64,000 bases of DNA from Acanthosepion pharaonis (lineage: Eukaryota; Mollusca; Cephalopoda; Sepiida; Sepiidae). The DNA lies in contig CAHIKZ030005492.1 of the NCBI GenBank assembly GCA_903632075.3, forward strand, positions 284,501 to 348,500, given 5' to 3'. The notes beneath the pieces were generated by a model. It did not search any database, was not told where the DNA came from, and saw only the letters and a program-made list of their open reading frames with translations. Each line of letters starts with the position of its first letter. Position 1 is the stretch's first letter. The position numbers and the translations under genes were made by a program. Shown here piece after piece: positions 22,751 to 32,281 of this stretch.

Positions 22751-23152
22751 TTTCGAGTTTGTTTTGTTTGCATATTTATTATTTTAGCATTCTTCCATGC
22801 ATCTGTATCCTTATCTTGTATCTGATAAAAGAATATCTTGTTGATTTAATCATATTTTGAGCATATTGAGATATTTAATGTCCAGCATCAGTAGTCTTCT
22901 CATTTAAGAAATCAGTGTCCTTTGTTATGGAACTTAGATGACTATCATCTCTATCATCTACATACTTGTCATTGATAGTGGATTCCTAATCCATGGTCTT
23001 TTTATTTTCTATCTTATTTGTCTGTCTATTTTTAGTTTGGAAAGTCCTGTTACTATTTTGTAAATTCATCAATTGACATTAAGCTTCCTCATGGTGTATC
23101 ATTCATCTTTTCCAAATGCAAATGCAGAACATTTCTTTCCTTTAAAATTTTT

Positions 23153-23400
23153 TCAACATAAATATATTTTATCACAATTGGTATATACCAGGACATACCT
23201 GAAAGCTCTTCTGATCCTTTCACTTGTCTCTGTACCACCATAATTTTTTCTATTACTGTGCAGAGCATTCATATTTTGATATATAACATCAAATGATAAA
23301 GCTTCCATGGCAGATAGTTTATTGCCTATAACTGATGAGAAATTAAGGTAAAATCCAAATACCAATTTGTTTGGACTGAACCTTGTTTTGCAATGAGTTC
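23153..23400 (-). pseudogene. Integrase C-terminal region fragment
   Basis: The 70-codon minus-strand frame (23365-23153) and the bases just before it read PNKLVFGFYLNFSSV, MEALSFDVIYQNMNALH and SSERIRRAFRY-like words (with T for S at the first position). These resemble the stretch after the catalytic Glu in Ty3/gypsy integrases, where NxLVFG is followed by a conserved ERIRRA helix. The catalytic core upstream is gone. It is probably part of the same element as the gag relic. Confidence 0.55.
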
Positions 23401-23829
23401 TCAGCTCTTAGTGCCCAAGCAATTGCAATTGAAATTGATATTTGATAAAGTCTTATAGAATGCCTCTACTAAACTGTGACTTTTATACAACCATAATAGT
23501 GATGGTTTTGAATCTATTTTTTGTTTCAAAAGTGCCTTGAAATATTTTTATACATGTTCCATCAAACTGTCTTATTCTTACTAAGCTTTTCTTTAATTTT
23601 ACTTTCAATAATTGTTCCCAAAAATATTTTAGAATAAGGTTCACCACTTCCAGTGTTTATTTGCATTTTTAAATCTACACCATTTAATTTAATATTTGTG
23701 AAGGTGTTCTTTTTTTTTCTCCTTTCTATTGAAAAAATGTTTCTTTGACTTTTTATATCATCAGGTATTATTTTGACAGTTTTTAAATTGGTATCTTGTT
23801 ATTTACATGCAATGTGAAAGTGATTTTTT

Positions 23830-24520
23830 TCTTTTTTGCACATATTACATGTCTTGATTCATGTTTATAGTTACAATATCTGCATTTTATCATTGTCCTT
23901 TTTAATGCACATGTGTCCATAAGCTCATGTTGGTTTTCATTTTATTAATTTTTTCAATTAACTCCTCTTGTTGTATGAAGTCAATACAAGCTTCTAAAGT
24001 CATTTGGTTTGTCTGTAACCATTCTAAAATTTTTACTCTATGAGAGGTGTTGTACATTCCTTCTACCTATTGGAGTTGAATTAATTCTTCCTCTGTGTTT
24101 ATTCCTTGTTGTCCTAGTTCATGAAATTCATAATATCTGCTGGTATCTCTTAACCTTCTTAGATATTTCCTTATAGGCTCCCTAAATTCTTGTTTCAATG
24201 CTAAGAATTTGGTTTGTTCAGCTATGACCAATCTTTTGTTTGGTTGATTTAATATTTCTCAATATTATTTCTTTGATTTCCTTAAATGGCAAGTTTGCAA
24301 TTTCAGCTGCGTAAGGCATTAATGAAATCTGCCTAATGGCTTTGCATCCCACAGTGGCCAAAAATAGATTTGTGATTTCTTTCTGTCCTTCAGGTGTTTG
24401 GTCATCTCGTAACTTCTTTACTTTGGCATGTGCCTCAAAGCATTTTATGCAAATCTTTACGTTTTCAGGTTCTTCTGTGTTTAACAGAGCCTAGTCAGGT
24501 GATGCTATTTTGTTATTATT
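23830..24520 (-). pseudogene. Gag-like relic with zinc knuckle
   Basis: The minus-strand reading gives KICIKCFEAHAKVKKLRDD, EGQKEITNLFLATVGCKA and LPFKEIKEIILRNI, then in a shifted frame KQEFREPIRKYLRRLRDTSR and HELGQQGINTEEELIQLQ. Near 23900-23850 comes a nucleocapsid-type word KCRYCNYKHESRHVIC (Cys-X2-Cys ... His ... Cys). The order helical Gag, then knuckle, is that of an LTR retrotransposon Gag. A stop, at least one frameshift near 24255 and another near 24080 make it non-functional. Gypsy affinity is likely but not proven. Confidence 0.65.
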
Positions 24521-24530
24521 ACTTAGTAGC

Positions 24531-25570
24531 CATAGATATTCTATATACACTGACTCGAAGTTGCCCATGAGCTATAATTATAGCTCTCTTTATGATAATT
24601 ACCTATTAGCTAAACCAATCCTATTACAATATCATTGCTTTTTTATAGACTTAAAGAGTGTCCTCTAACACTTGCTTTTGGCAATGACAAAGTCAGGGGG
24701 GGATAACCCACAAAAATATCAAGTAAGGCATTTAACTGTGTTTTACTGGTCACAGTTTTTGTAAAAGAGCTATCTAGTATTCCCATTCAAAGTGACACTT
24801 TAATTAACATAAACAATTGAGATTCAACATGAATAGTGCTATATTAATTTCATGTGCTTTTTTATAATCTTTTTTTTAATAAAAAGTTTTTTTTACAAAG
24901 TGTTTCATAGAATTATGATGAAAATACATCATATTTCTTTGTCTATCAGTAATATTAGAGATATTTCTCTAAAGTCTGGATTGCAAATATTTTTTGTTTT
25001 AAAGTTGTCATATGTTCAACTAAAAATATAAGCCTGGCTATATTAAATGGAATGTTTTCATCAAGAATCTGGGTCACTAAATATCTTGTTAATTTCATGT
25101 TTTTATTCATCATAATTGGACAGGTTGCATTTGATAATCTCTCATTTTCATCAGACATTTACTGCCATAATGCTCTAACAACTGAATATTAAAAATTCCA
25201 AGTTTACGATATCATTTAATAATTGAAAATCTACAAACAGCACAACCCTATAAAAACTTATATGACAACTGAAAAACACAACCTAAAATAACTTTGAGAA
25301 TCAGAAAACCCATATTAGCTTAAAATAGCATCTGAAAATGATGTTATATTTGCCTAAGGAGAAAATTGTGATAAATACATTTCCAGAACATGATAAACTC
25401 CTAAAAAAGGGTAATTTAAAAATACAGACTCAAAAATGGTTTCCTTTTATGCTAACAACAACAGATCCTTCCTGAAAAGTCTAAATAAAATCTCATAACC
25501 TAAGATTAATAAACTTTATTCCAAATACCAAATTTTAGAAATAAAGAGAAATACATGAAAGAAAAAACAT
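24531..25570. other. AT-rich spacer with an 18-bp palindrome
   Basis: GAGCTATAATTATAGCTC at 24569-24586 is a perfect palindrome. A 67-codon minus frame at 24955-25158 resembles nothing I know and has no supporting signals. Nothing else recognised. Confidence 0.5.
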
Positions 25571-25577
25571 ACAAAAC

Positions 25578-25580
<3 letters not shown>

Positions 25581-25619
<39 letters not shown>
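25581..25619. repeat. (AT)n microsatellite
   Basis: A nearly pure AT dinucleotide run of about 38 bp. Confidence 0.97.
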
Positions 25620-25626
<7 letters not shown>

Positions 25627-25878
25627 GCAATCTAAAGGCTATGACCATAAATACCCTTTATCATAAGCTCCAAGCAAAAGAAATTATGATGGTCAGATTT
25701 CCTCTCCCTGTACTTCTCTCAATCTACAGTGACTTATATATACAGCCCACAAATGATTAGTGGCACTTGATCTGAAGATGGTATTGAAGCATGAAACTGA
25801 TAGTGAACATCAAGTGTTGATTCTTATGTCCAATATTGACCACTCTTCCTCTAAACATAGCAAATTTTGAAAACGCAT

Positions 25879-25880
<2 letters not shown>

Positions 25881-25924
<44 letters not shown>
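25881..25924. repeat. (CA)n-(TA)n microsatellite
   Basis: About 18 CA units running into a short AT run. The VCVCVC minus-strand frame across it is an artefact. Confidence 0.97.
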
Positions 25925-26061
25925 TCTTTTACTAATGTTCAACCAATACAAGGCCCGAGAGCCATTTAAGGTAGAGGGTTACTGTGTAGAGGTGTATTAG
26001 CATAAGAAAGGGCAAGAAGTGAAGTTCATGGGGCTATGCAGGAAAGGTAACAGCTAATTCT

Positions 26062-26150
26062 AGACATGGCCCAATGGATAAAAGTGTTGGTTGGATCCAG
26101 TGACTTGACCCAAAGAGTTGTGAGTTCAGTACCTGGCTAATGCAGTGATG
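26062..26150 (+). repeat. tRNA-Arg-like SINE head, degenerate
   Basis: CATGGCCCAATGGATAAAAG resembles an A box with the tRNA-Arg-like GGCCNAATGGATAA opening. About 45 bp further on, GTGAGTTCAGTACCTGGC resembles a B box. The spacing fits an internal RNA polymerase III promoter. It does not fold as a full cloverleaf with a 3' acceptor, so it is a SINE relic and not a tRNA gene. Confidence 0.5.
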
Positions 26151-26220
26151 AACATATATCTTGGAGAGTTGAGTTAAAGGGAGATAACTGAAACATCTGG
26201 AAGAGGCAAGCTACATGGAA

Positions 26221-26442
26221 ATTGCAGAAAGATAGACAAACAAAGTATAAAAATTTTTGCTTACTGTTGAGTTTGTATCTATCCCAGTGGCTGAAATAAA
26301 AGATTCAGTTCAAAACTCTAATCACCTGAAGAAGACAGATGTGTACAACTGCCGAAACATTATGAATATGACAATAAGAATGAGGACAACAGTCTGAACA
26401 ATATAAATAATTATAATACCCCATCTCAGAAATATAAGCAGC

Positions 26443-26475
<33 letters not shown>

Positions 26476-26567
26476 GGTGGGGAGGGTGTATGATGAAGTG
26501 GAAGAAAATAAACATTGCAGAAAGATAGACAAACAAGGTATAAAAATTTTTGCTTATTGTTCAGTTT
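26221..26567 (+). repeat. 54-bp direct repeats flanking a 239-bp segment
   Basis: 26221-26274 and 26514-26567 share ATTGCAGAAAGATAGACAAA and TATAAAAATTTTTGCTTA with few differences. The segment between holds a CTGAAGA...GAAAC motif (26326-26358), an (AT)n run near 26450-26476 and non-coding sequence. It could be a tandem duplication with unequal arms or an insertion flanked by duplicated sequence. Confidence 0.75.
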
Positions 26568-27130
26568 GAATTTAATTTTTTTTTTTTTTTTAATCTAGGT
26601 GCTAAAGTAAAATCATCAGTGCTTCTTAAATACAAGAGAATAGAAACTAGCAAAAAAAAATTTTCCAAGCAATACAATTTAATGCATTAACACATTCGGA
26701 ATATTTAAAGGGAAATACAAAAATAATGTTGGGTTCATAGAATTTTATTTTTATCTAGTTGCCCTAGATTGCTGATAAATCAATAAAAACGTTTTTAGCC
26801 TATGTCGGTAACTTACAAGAGAAATGTACAGAAGAATTTTAACCCTGGCAAAAAATAAATTCTCATGTTTTTATATTTATGGGCCTGTAACAATTTTCAC
26901 AATTCTTCTGTTGTAAAGATTCAAGTGTATTGCTTTGGATTTTAGAGTTATTTTTTTTAACTTATAAAAATGCATCTCTGATAGAAATCTGAATTCATAG
27001 TATAAAAATAAATATTATATAAGTATAAAGATTTGTATACTGCTCTAAGACTATAAGATACACTTAAATATATGTCTCATTATCAAGATATATATTTATG
27101 GATGTGTATGTACTGATTTCTACTGTTTTG
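26568..27130. other. AT-rich spacer
   Basis: A T homopolymer (about 26577-26592) and plain AT-rich sequence. Nothing recognised. Confidence 0.5.
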
Positions 27131-27135
27131 TGTAG

Positions 27136-27245
27136 TTAAACTATCTGGGAAGTGTTTTAACAGTTGATGGAAAAATGTTGCATCAAAATCTGAAGGTGCA
27201 GTGGAATTGCAAATGATGCTTTTCAAAAACTAACGAAAGTATTGT
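27136..27245 (+). pseudogene. RTE-like LINE RT C-terminal fragment, part 1
   Basis: The plus-strand reading gives YLGSVLTVDGK, then in a shifted frame CCIKI, a stop, and RCSGIANDAFQKLTKVL. The same words, less altered, occur in the copies at 41.2 and 54.5 kb (FKYL, then CDTEIQRC and AAFQKLSPVL). This is the region after the RT palm of an RTE-like LINE. The next expected words (a LYGSECW block) are missing here; the following part resumes at 27841. Confidence 0.65.
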
Positions 27246-27840
27246 TGTGTCTATAAAAAATAAATAAAAATTTATTCTAGAATCAAAAAATAATTGTAAT
27301 AAAATAATTATAATTATCATTAATTCATGCATTCTATGCCAATGAGAATCAACCCCACTTTTCTCCACTATAAACACATGACATTCCCTCTATCAGACAA
27401 ACAGTTCATACAGACAGGTCATCAAAACATGTGTCAATGTAAATTTTGTTTCTTTTTCCTTTTTCAGGCCATAATAGTAACATTCAGACACTTCTTATAT
27501 TTGCTAACTAAATTTATCTGAACACTCATTACGCACATCTATATAAAAAAAAAAAAACATACAAGAAAGACAGTATACATTTTGCTTTATTTTATCATTC
27601 ATTCTGTCAGATTCCAGTCCATATTTGATCTACATTTGACACCACAGTATACCCAGATAATAAATAATATTCATTTTGTTGTTTCCATGTCTTGCTGTTT
27701 CCCAATTTTACAAGTATTTTTGTTTATATAAATGTTAGGGGTTGTATAATTATTTACTAAGTTATAACTTTCCTACAGTATTTTCATTAAAAACAAAGAA
27801 GAGTGTTAAAATGCTATGCGATGGTTGTGAATGCTGAATA

Positions 27841-28020
27841 ATTTCACTGTAGATGAAGAGAAGACTTAAGACAATAGAAATGTGGTTCTATAGAAGGGTG
27901 CAAGGAGTATGTGAGCAAGATTTAAGGAAAATGAAAAAGTGATAGTTGAAATTCCTGGGACATATAATGAGGAAAGAAAGCTTGGAAAATTTAATACTCA
28001 CAGGACATATTGAAGACAGC
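27841..28020 (+). pseudogene. RTE-like LINE C-terminal fragment, part 2
   Basis: The readings MKRRLKTIEMWFYRRV, LKFLGHIMRKESLENL and LTGHIED fit the C-terminal tail of the same LINE family seen at 41.7-42.0 kb. It is in the same orientation as, and collinear with, the piece at 27136-27245, 596 bp upstream. The LYGSECW portion between is lost, replaced by AT-rich unrelated DNA. It is probably one old copy split by deletion plus insertion. Confidence 0.65.
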
Positions 28021-28548
28021 AACAAATCACTTACCTAATGAGCTTGTCTAAATAGATGTCACAATAGATCAACATGACTCAGAGCTACATAGCAGGAAGT
28101 CATAGAAACCAATCATACACCCACATTCTGAAAGGACACAGTATATAGAAGATAGTGCATGAGCTTAGAACACAATCTACCATGCTCAAAAATGAAAATA
28201 AATCCATAAACAGAGTTCAACCCAAAATTGATAAACATTACTATAGTACAAGTAACCTTGGAGAAAACATGGATGCTAAAATATTCAAGACATAATGCAA
28301 ATATGTCTAATGCTCAGGTGTCCAATACAGATTCACTTCCAAATGAGCAGATTATAATGGTCAAAGAAATAAAAACATGAAAGAGAAATAAATTCACTCA
28401 GGCCATGATGAGAAATTCACTGCAAAACATCAAGGATTCACATCACTTATCAAAATCTTCCAGAGGAGAAAACATAGCAAGTAAATAATTAAATAGATTT
28501 TAAACATAACATGTGTGGTTTTGTCCCTACTTTATGTATAAAGTGGAG
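28021..28548. other. Spacer, possible LINE tail
   Basis: Moderately A-rich sequence with no open frame. The first 60 bases could be the end of the RTE-like copy. Nothing else recognised. Confidence 0.4.
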
Positions 28549-28652
28549 ACTGAAAAGTTCTCAGCCTAAACCACTTCCCAAAATCTGAACAAATGACAAA
28601 GCATTAGAATTTAAAAAGATTTTTTTAATTCAGGCCAAGAACTTTTCAGTAC
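28549..28652. mobile_element. Short MITE with terminal inverted repeats, copy 1
   Basis: It begins ACTGAAAAGTTCTCAGCC and ends with the near reverse complement GGCCAAGAACTTTTCAGTAC, about 104 bp in all, with an AT-rich centre. A second diverged copy is at 47827-47922 and shares CACTTCCCAAAATC. Size, inverted ends and lack of coding sequence fit a MITE of unknown parent. Confidence 0.65.
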
Positions 28653-29112
28653 ACTCTGCCTTTTGCTCAATGTGATAATTTGTGGGAATGTATTTGTTTG
28701 TGTATATAACTCACACTTAACACCTGATTTGAATTCACTTGTATGTACAAATATTTATATATATGTGCAATATATATTTGGCAAACATTTCTCCAATTTC
28801 TCCCTTAGGGACATCATTAGACATCTTATTGATAAGGACAAAATATATCACAAGACTGATATGTTTACTGTCTAAGGGACAAATTTAAAGCTATAAAAAC
28901 AAGTCTTATCTGATTCGATCAAAATGAAAAGAAATGACATTTTGCCCTGGGATTTAATGTTTTCTAAAATATTTTACGTCAATTATCTTCATCCAAACAA
29001 ATATGTACATACATACATACAGAAACACAGACACACACACAGATGCATACAGGGTTTACTGACAAAGGCATATATACTAATTCAGATAATTACTGATCCA
29101 TATATCACATAT

Positions 29113-29161
<49 letters not shown>

Positions 29162-29580
29162 TATATATATAAGAGAAAGAGAGAGTGATAATATAGGCAT
29201 AGGAATCAATACTTCATGGGGACTGTCAGTTTCATGCCTTAATGTAATCTTTGAACCTTGATTTGGCCTGAAATTCACCATCATCACGCAATGTTGATCC
29301 CTATGTCCACACTCTTGGTATCTACAAATTCTCTATCTACAAAATACCCATTTCACAGAAATATTTGCACTATTTATGGATAAGAGATTTCATATATGTA
29401 TAAAGTATAATAGACATTATAACACTGTTGCAATGTTTCAGATGTTGTGAATTTTACCAGACTTTTCAAATTTTAAATTGTTAGCTAGGTTACTGAAACT
29501 CCTAAAGGCATTACATTGTAAATAAAAAATAAATACAAAAACATATTTTGAAAAAGAAGAAAATGAAAACATATCATTGT
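28653..29580. other. AT-rich spacer with (CA)n
   Basis: A (CA)n run at about 29113-29158 with AT flanks and a short GA-rich stretch at 29171-29188. The 82- and 60-codon frames crossing it are dinucleotide artefacts. Confidence 0.6.
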
Positions 29581-29637
29581 ATAAATATTTCTTGGATATG
29601 ATGCATGTCATATGCATCATATCCAAGAAATATTTAT
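29581..29637. repeat. Perfect 25-bp-arm palindrome
   Basis: 29581-29605 and 29613-29637 are exact reverse complements (shared word TTCTTGGATATGATGCA) with a 7-base loop. A transcript would make a strong 25-bp hairpin. There is no adjacent gene or known element. Confidence 0.95.
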
Positions 29638-29727
29638 TCCTGTGTTTGATAGATTGATTCATTTTCTATGGCTTATCAACCCTTTGCAGGTTATTTAAAG
29701 AGAAAATATTTTTTGATTGTAAGTTAT

Positions 29728-29822
29728 TTGTATGTAAGTGAATCTAAAGAACCGAATGGGAATTGAAACTCTGCTTCTCCAATTAAAAATTCCAAGCCAT
29801 TATCCATTACACCACCAACACA
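29728..29822 (-). repeat. tRNA-derived SINE head, copy at 29.8 kb
   Basis: On the minus strand GTGGTGTAATGGATAATGGC resembles an A box, and GAGTTTCAATTCCCATTCGG, about 40 bp on, resembles a B box. The same arrangement, with a matching ATGTAAGTGAAT word on the body side, occurs at 41025-41112. These are therefore two copies of one SINE family in the same orientation. Confidence 0.6.
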
Positions 29823-29933
29823 TCCAAACTTACAGCACCTGTTATTACCAAACAGACATCACTCTATGTACTGACCAGGGTTGATGTTGCTAAACTTCAG
29901 TGATCATACTGGAGCCAGTGTTTCAATGTGATG

Positions 29934-30137
29934 TTACCGGAAGCATTTTGTTGAAGTGTATTTTGAAATATGAAGATAAGTGTTGTCATTAAACATATAT
30001 TTAGATTCCTTTGTCAGACAAAGCAATTTTTCTTCCAAGTTGTCATTCAAACAATCCATTTGTTCACTGTAATGTTGCACAGTAATATTTTCTCCAGCTC
30101 GCAGTAATTTATAAATAATCCCACCACAAAATCCCAT
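29934..30137 (-). pseudogene. Mariner/SETMAR-type transposase fragment
   Basis: The 67-codon minus-strand frame reads GFCGGIIYKLLRAGENITVQ, HYSEQMDCLNDNL and then a diverged stretch. Mariner transposases have this GxxYxELLxxGxTIxxxxYxxQL segment after the first catalytic Asp, leading to the second. The second Asp motif (HDNARPH in the family) is decayed here to FNDNTYLH. No flanking inverted repeats were seen and neighbouring sequence on both sides is unrelated, so this is only a scrap. Confidence 0.7.
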
Positions 30138-30513
30138 TTAGATTTATATCCAATGCTGTCTTGGATCTAATTATGATTTTTCTCATTTTGGCTTCTTGTA
30201 ATTCATCTACATTTTATTGTAACTGTTTTGTCAAAAACTGACATTTTCCTTCATTGAGCGAGAAAACAGATGTTCCTCTCATTTGCAACCTATTTTCAAA
30301 CCTTTTCTTAAGATTTGTAAATGGACTATTTTTCTCTAACTTTAGAAGCAAAAAAACAGTTGAGCAAACTTCAAGGGGACTTCTAGGATTTCTCTAATAT
30401 TCTGCAACATTTATTGATAGATTTTGCATGAATTTAATAAAATTTTACTTACATTAAAAGACAAAAGAACTACAACAAACATATATAGAAACTTATCAAA
30501 GAAGAATTCTTCC

Positions 30514-30515
<2 letters not shown>
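30138..30515. other. AT-rich spacer
   Basis: No feature recognised. Confidence 0.4.
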
Positions 30516-30516
<1 letters not shown>

Positions 30517-30589
<73 letters not shown>

Positions 30590-30591
30590 AG
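30517..30591. repeat. Compound (AT)n-(AC)n-(AT)n microsatellite
   Basis: The AT run, AC run (about 17 units) and AT run are arranged symmetrically. The overlapping 85- and 87-codon frames on both strands exist only because of it. Confidence 0.95.
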
Positions 30592-30679
30592 GTGCCATGG
30601 GTAAATTTTTTGCATTTTCTATTTTTAATTTTATGCATATGTGTGTTGTTTGTTTTTGATTTTGTCAATTGCACAGTAT

Positions 30680-31366
30680 AGTAGGGTCAGTTGAAAAAGA
30701 ACACCATGACACAATTCACACCATCAGAAATTTGTAAGCGGCATGCTAAACTGCTTGGCATTTGTGTCAGTAGTTCCAATACGAACATTTCAGTGTGTTT
30801 GAGTGTCAATCTGAGGACAGTACAGAGGATTCGGAAAGAGATGGGTGAGTCTAATGGTGATTATGAAGGTACAGAAGCTGAGAAAACTCACTCTGATTAT
30901 TCTGATAAGAAAAGAACTCCTGAATTTATTGGTGAGGGCCTCAAACTCAACACGGTGGCCTACATCAAGTGCCTTGAGGAGGTAGTGCTGATATGGATCA
31001 AGAAGGTGGCTGCTGGAAGTACCTGTGTCTAGCAACAAGATTCTGCATCATGCCACACAAACAGGAGAACTCTGTCATGGCTGTCAGACAATTTCTGTGA
31101 CCACATCACCCCTTATATCTGTCACCTAATTCCCCAGACTGCAACCCAATTGATTATTATGTGAGTGGTGCAATTGGGTGAGAGATCATCCAAAAGAGTT
31201 GCAGAAGATTCTGAAGTCATCTGAAGGTTATGATTGAAGCCAATGGTGGTTTTATTCAATAAATTTTCTCTTTAGTATTTCAAGATATTTTTGTGTAATT
31301 TTGATAAATATATCTGTTAAAATGAGATGTCAGTGTTATTTTTATTTTTGCCTAATTTAGATGACA
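30680..31366 (+). mobile_element. Tc1/mariner-like element, internally deleted transposase
   Basis: An open frame at 30691-31032 starts MTQFTPSEICKRHAKLLG and contains a helix-turn-helix part (LRTVQRIRKEM) and SDKKRTPEFIGE. It then jumps straight to KLNTVAYIKCLEEVVL, which belongs far downstream in related transposases. The second catalytic Asp follows as QQDSASCHT after a stop (31030-31032), and the third region reads NSPDCNPIDYYV in another frame near 31132-31165. The first catalytic Asp region is gone. Imperfect inverted ends (TAGGGTCAG... at about 30682 and its rough complement at about 31345-31366) outline about 690 bp. It is a non-autonomous deletion derivative. Confidence 0.7.
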
Positions 31367-31379
31367 ATTTATCCACCAC

Positions 31380-31515
31380 AACCTATATATTAGAGGAATT
31401 ATGCAAGGAAGAATGGGGTAAAGTAATGGTGGATCAGTGTGGAAAACTTGTGGCCAACTATAGAAAGCGACTGGAAGCAGTGAAACAAAACAGAGGCTAC
31501 GCAACAAAATATTAA
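31380..31515 (+). pseudogene. Tc1-like transposase C-terminus
   Basis: The end of a 62-codon frame reads EELCKEEWGKVMVDQCGKL and YRKRLEAVKQNRGYATKY, then a stop. A W...I/V...C..LV...RLE.V....G..TKY ending is characteristic of Tc1-type transposases. The rest of that transposase is absent. It lies directly beside the mariner-like element ending near 31366, but the two are different families, so one may have inserted into the other. Confidence 0.65.
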
Positions 31516-31723
31516 ATTGATGTATGCAATACTTTTTGCATAGGGTAATTTTGAACTTTGATAAAAAAAAATGGATTCAACCATGAGTTTTTAATTTTCC
31601 TTCCACATACAACTAAAACAACTTTACGAGATATTACTTACCAAATATCAGGCAAAATGGTGAACATAAACTAGAGTTATAACAGAAAATAACATGTATC
31701 CAATACTTATGCGTGTCATTGTG

Positions 31724-31746
31724 TATATATATATATATATATATAA
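31724..31746. repeat. (AT)n microsatellite, left of MITE
   Basis: A pure AT run directly left of the palindromic MITE at 31747. Confidence 0.9.
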
Positions 31747-31850
31747 TGAAATGGACAAAGTCCAACGATTATTTTAAGATATTTTATATTTATACATTCT
31801 TTTTTTTAAATATTTGTATCTATAAAAAGAATGTATAAAAATAAAATGTC

Positions 31851-31853
<3 letters not shown>
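31747..31853 (-). mobile_element. Palindromic MITE, copy 1, inside (AT)n
   Basis: It reads GAAATGGACAAAGTCCAACG, then AAGATATTTTATATTTATAC...; from the middle the sequence folds back on itself through TATTTGTATCTATAAAAAGA. The copy at 58743-58869 is the same element in the opposite orientation. Both sides are (AT)n runs (31724-31746 and 31854-31890). No coding potential. Confidence 0.75.

Positions 31854-31890
<37 letters not shown>
31854..31890. repeat. (AT)n microsatellite, right of MITE
   Basis: An AT run directly abutting the MITE end. Confidence 0.95.
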
Positions 31891-31892
<2 letters not shown>

Positions 31893-32233
31893 CATGATCC
31901 TCTATACAATTATATATTTTTAAGCAATCTACAATGTCTAAGACAAATACTGCCATTCATAAGTGTTTATGTACATACATGGCAATTATATACAAAATAT
32001 AGCAAAAAAATGTTAAAATATATTTTTCTGTACAATGACATTCTTTCTCTTGTGTTTTGTATTTTCAGATAATAGAATAAAGAATTTGTGACAGGCTTCA
32101 AGCCACACAGACGCCACATGCATACTTTTCCTAATTCAATAGGAATTTACAAAGCCTTTATACTATTCTAACAACTGACAAGGCAAATTCTTGTTAGATT
32201 TGTAGTTTTAAACAAAATTTATTTTGCCTACTG

Positions 32234-32281
<48 letters not shown>

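Larger units (their letters stand above)
22790..24530 (-). mobile_element. Second LTR retrotransposon relic: gag and integrase, RT missing
   Basis: On the minus strand, from high to low coordinates, there is a gag-like region (24520-23830) with a zinc knuckle, then about 450 bp of broken sequence, then a late integrase segment (23400-23150) and degenerate downstream sequence. The protease, RT, RNase H and most of the integrase core are not visible and the space is too short for them, so a large internal deletion is likely. It abuts the minisatellite on its low-coordinate side. LTRs were not found. Confidence 0.65.

Noticed and set aside
24955..25158. 67-codon minus-strand ORF as a gene
   Set aside because: No family recognised; short, in AT-rich spacer, without upstream or downstream continuation.
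26062..26150. Functional tRNA-Arg gene
   Set aside because: A- and B-box-like words are present, but the acceptor and anticodon stems do not pair well and the sequence continues as a repeat; treated as a SINE relic.
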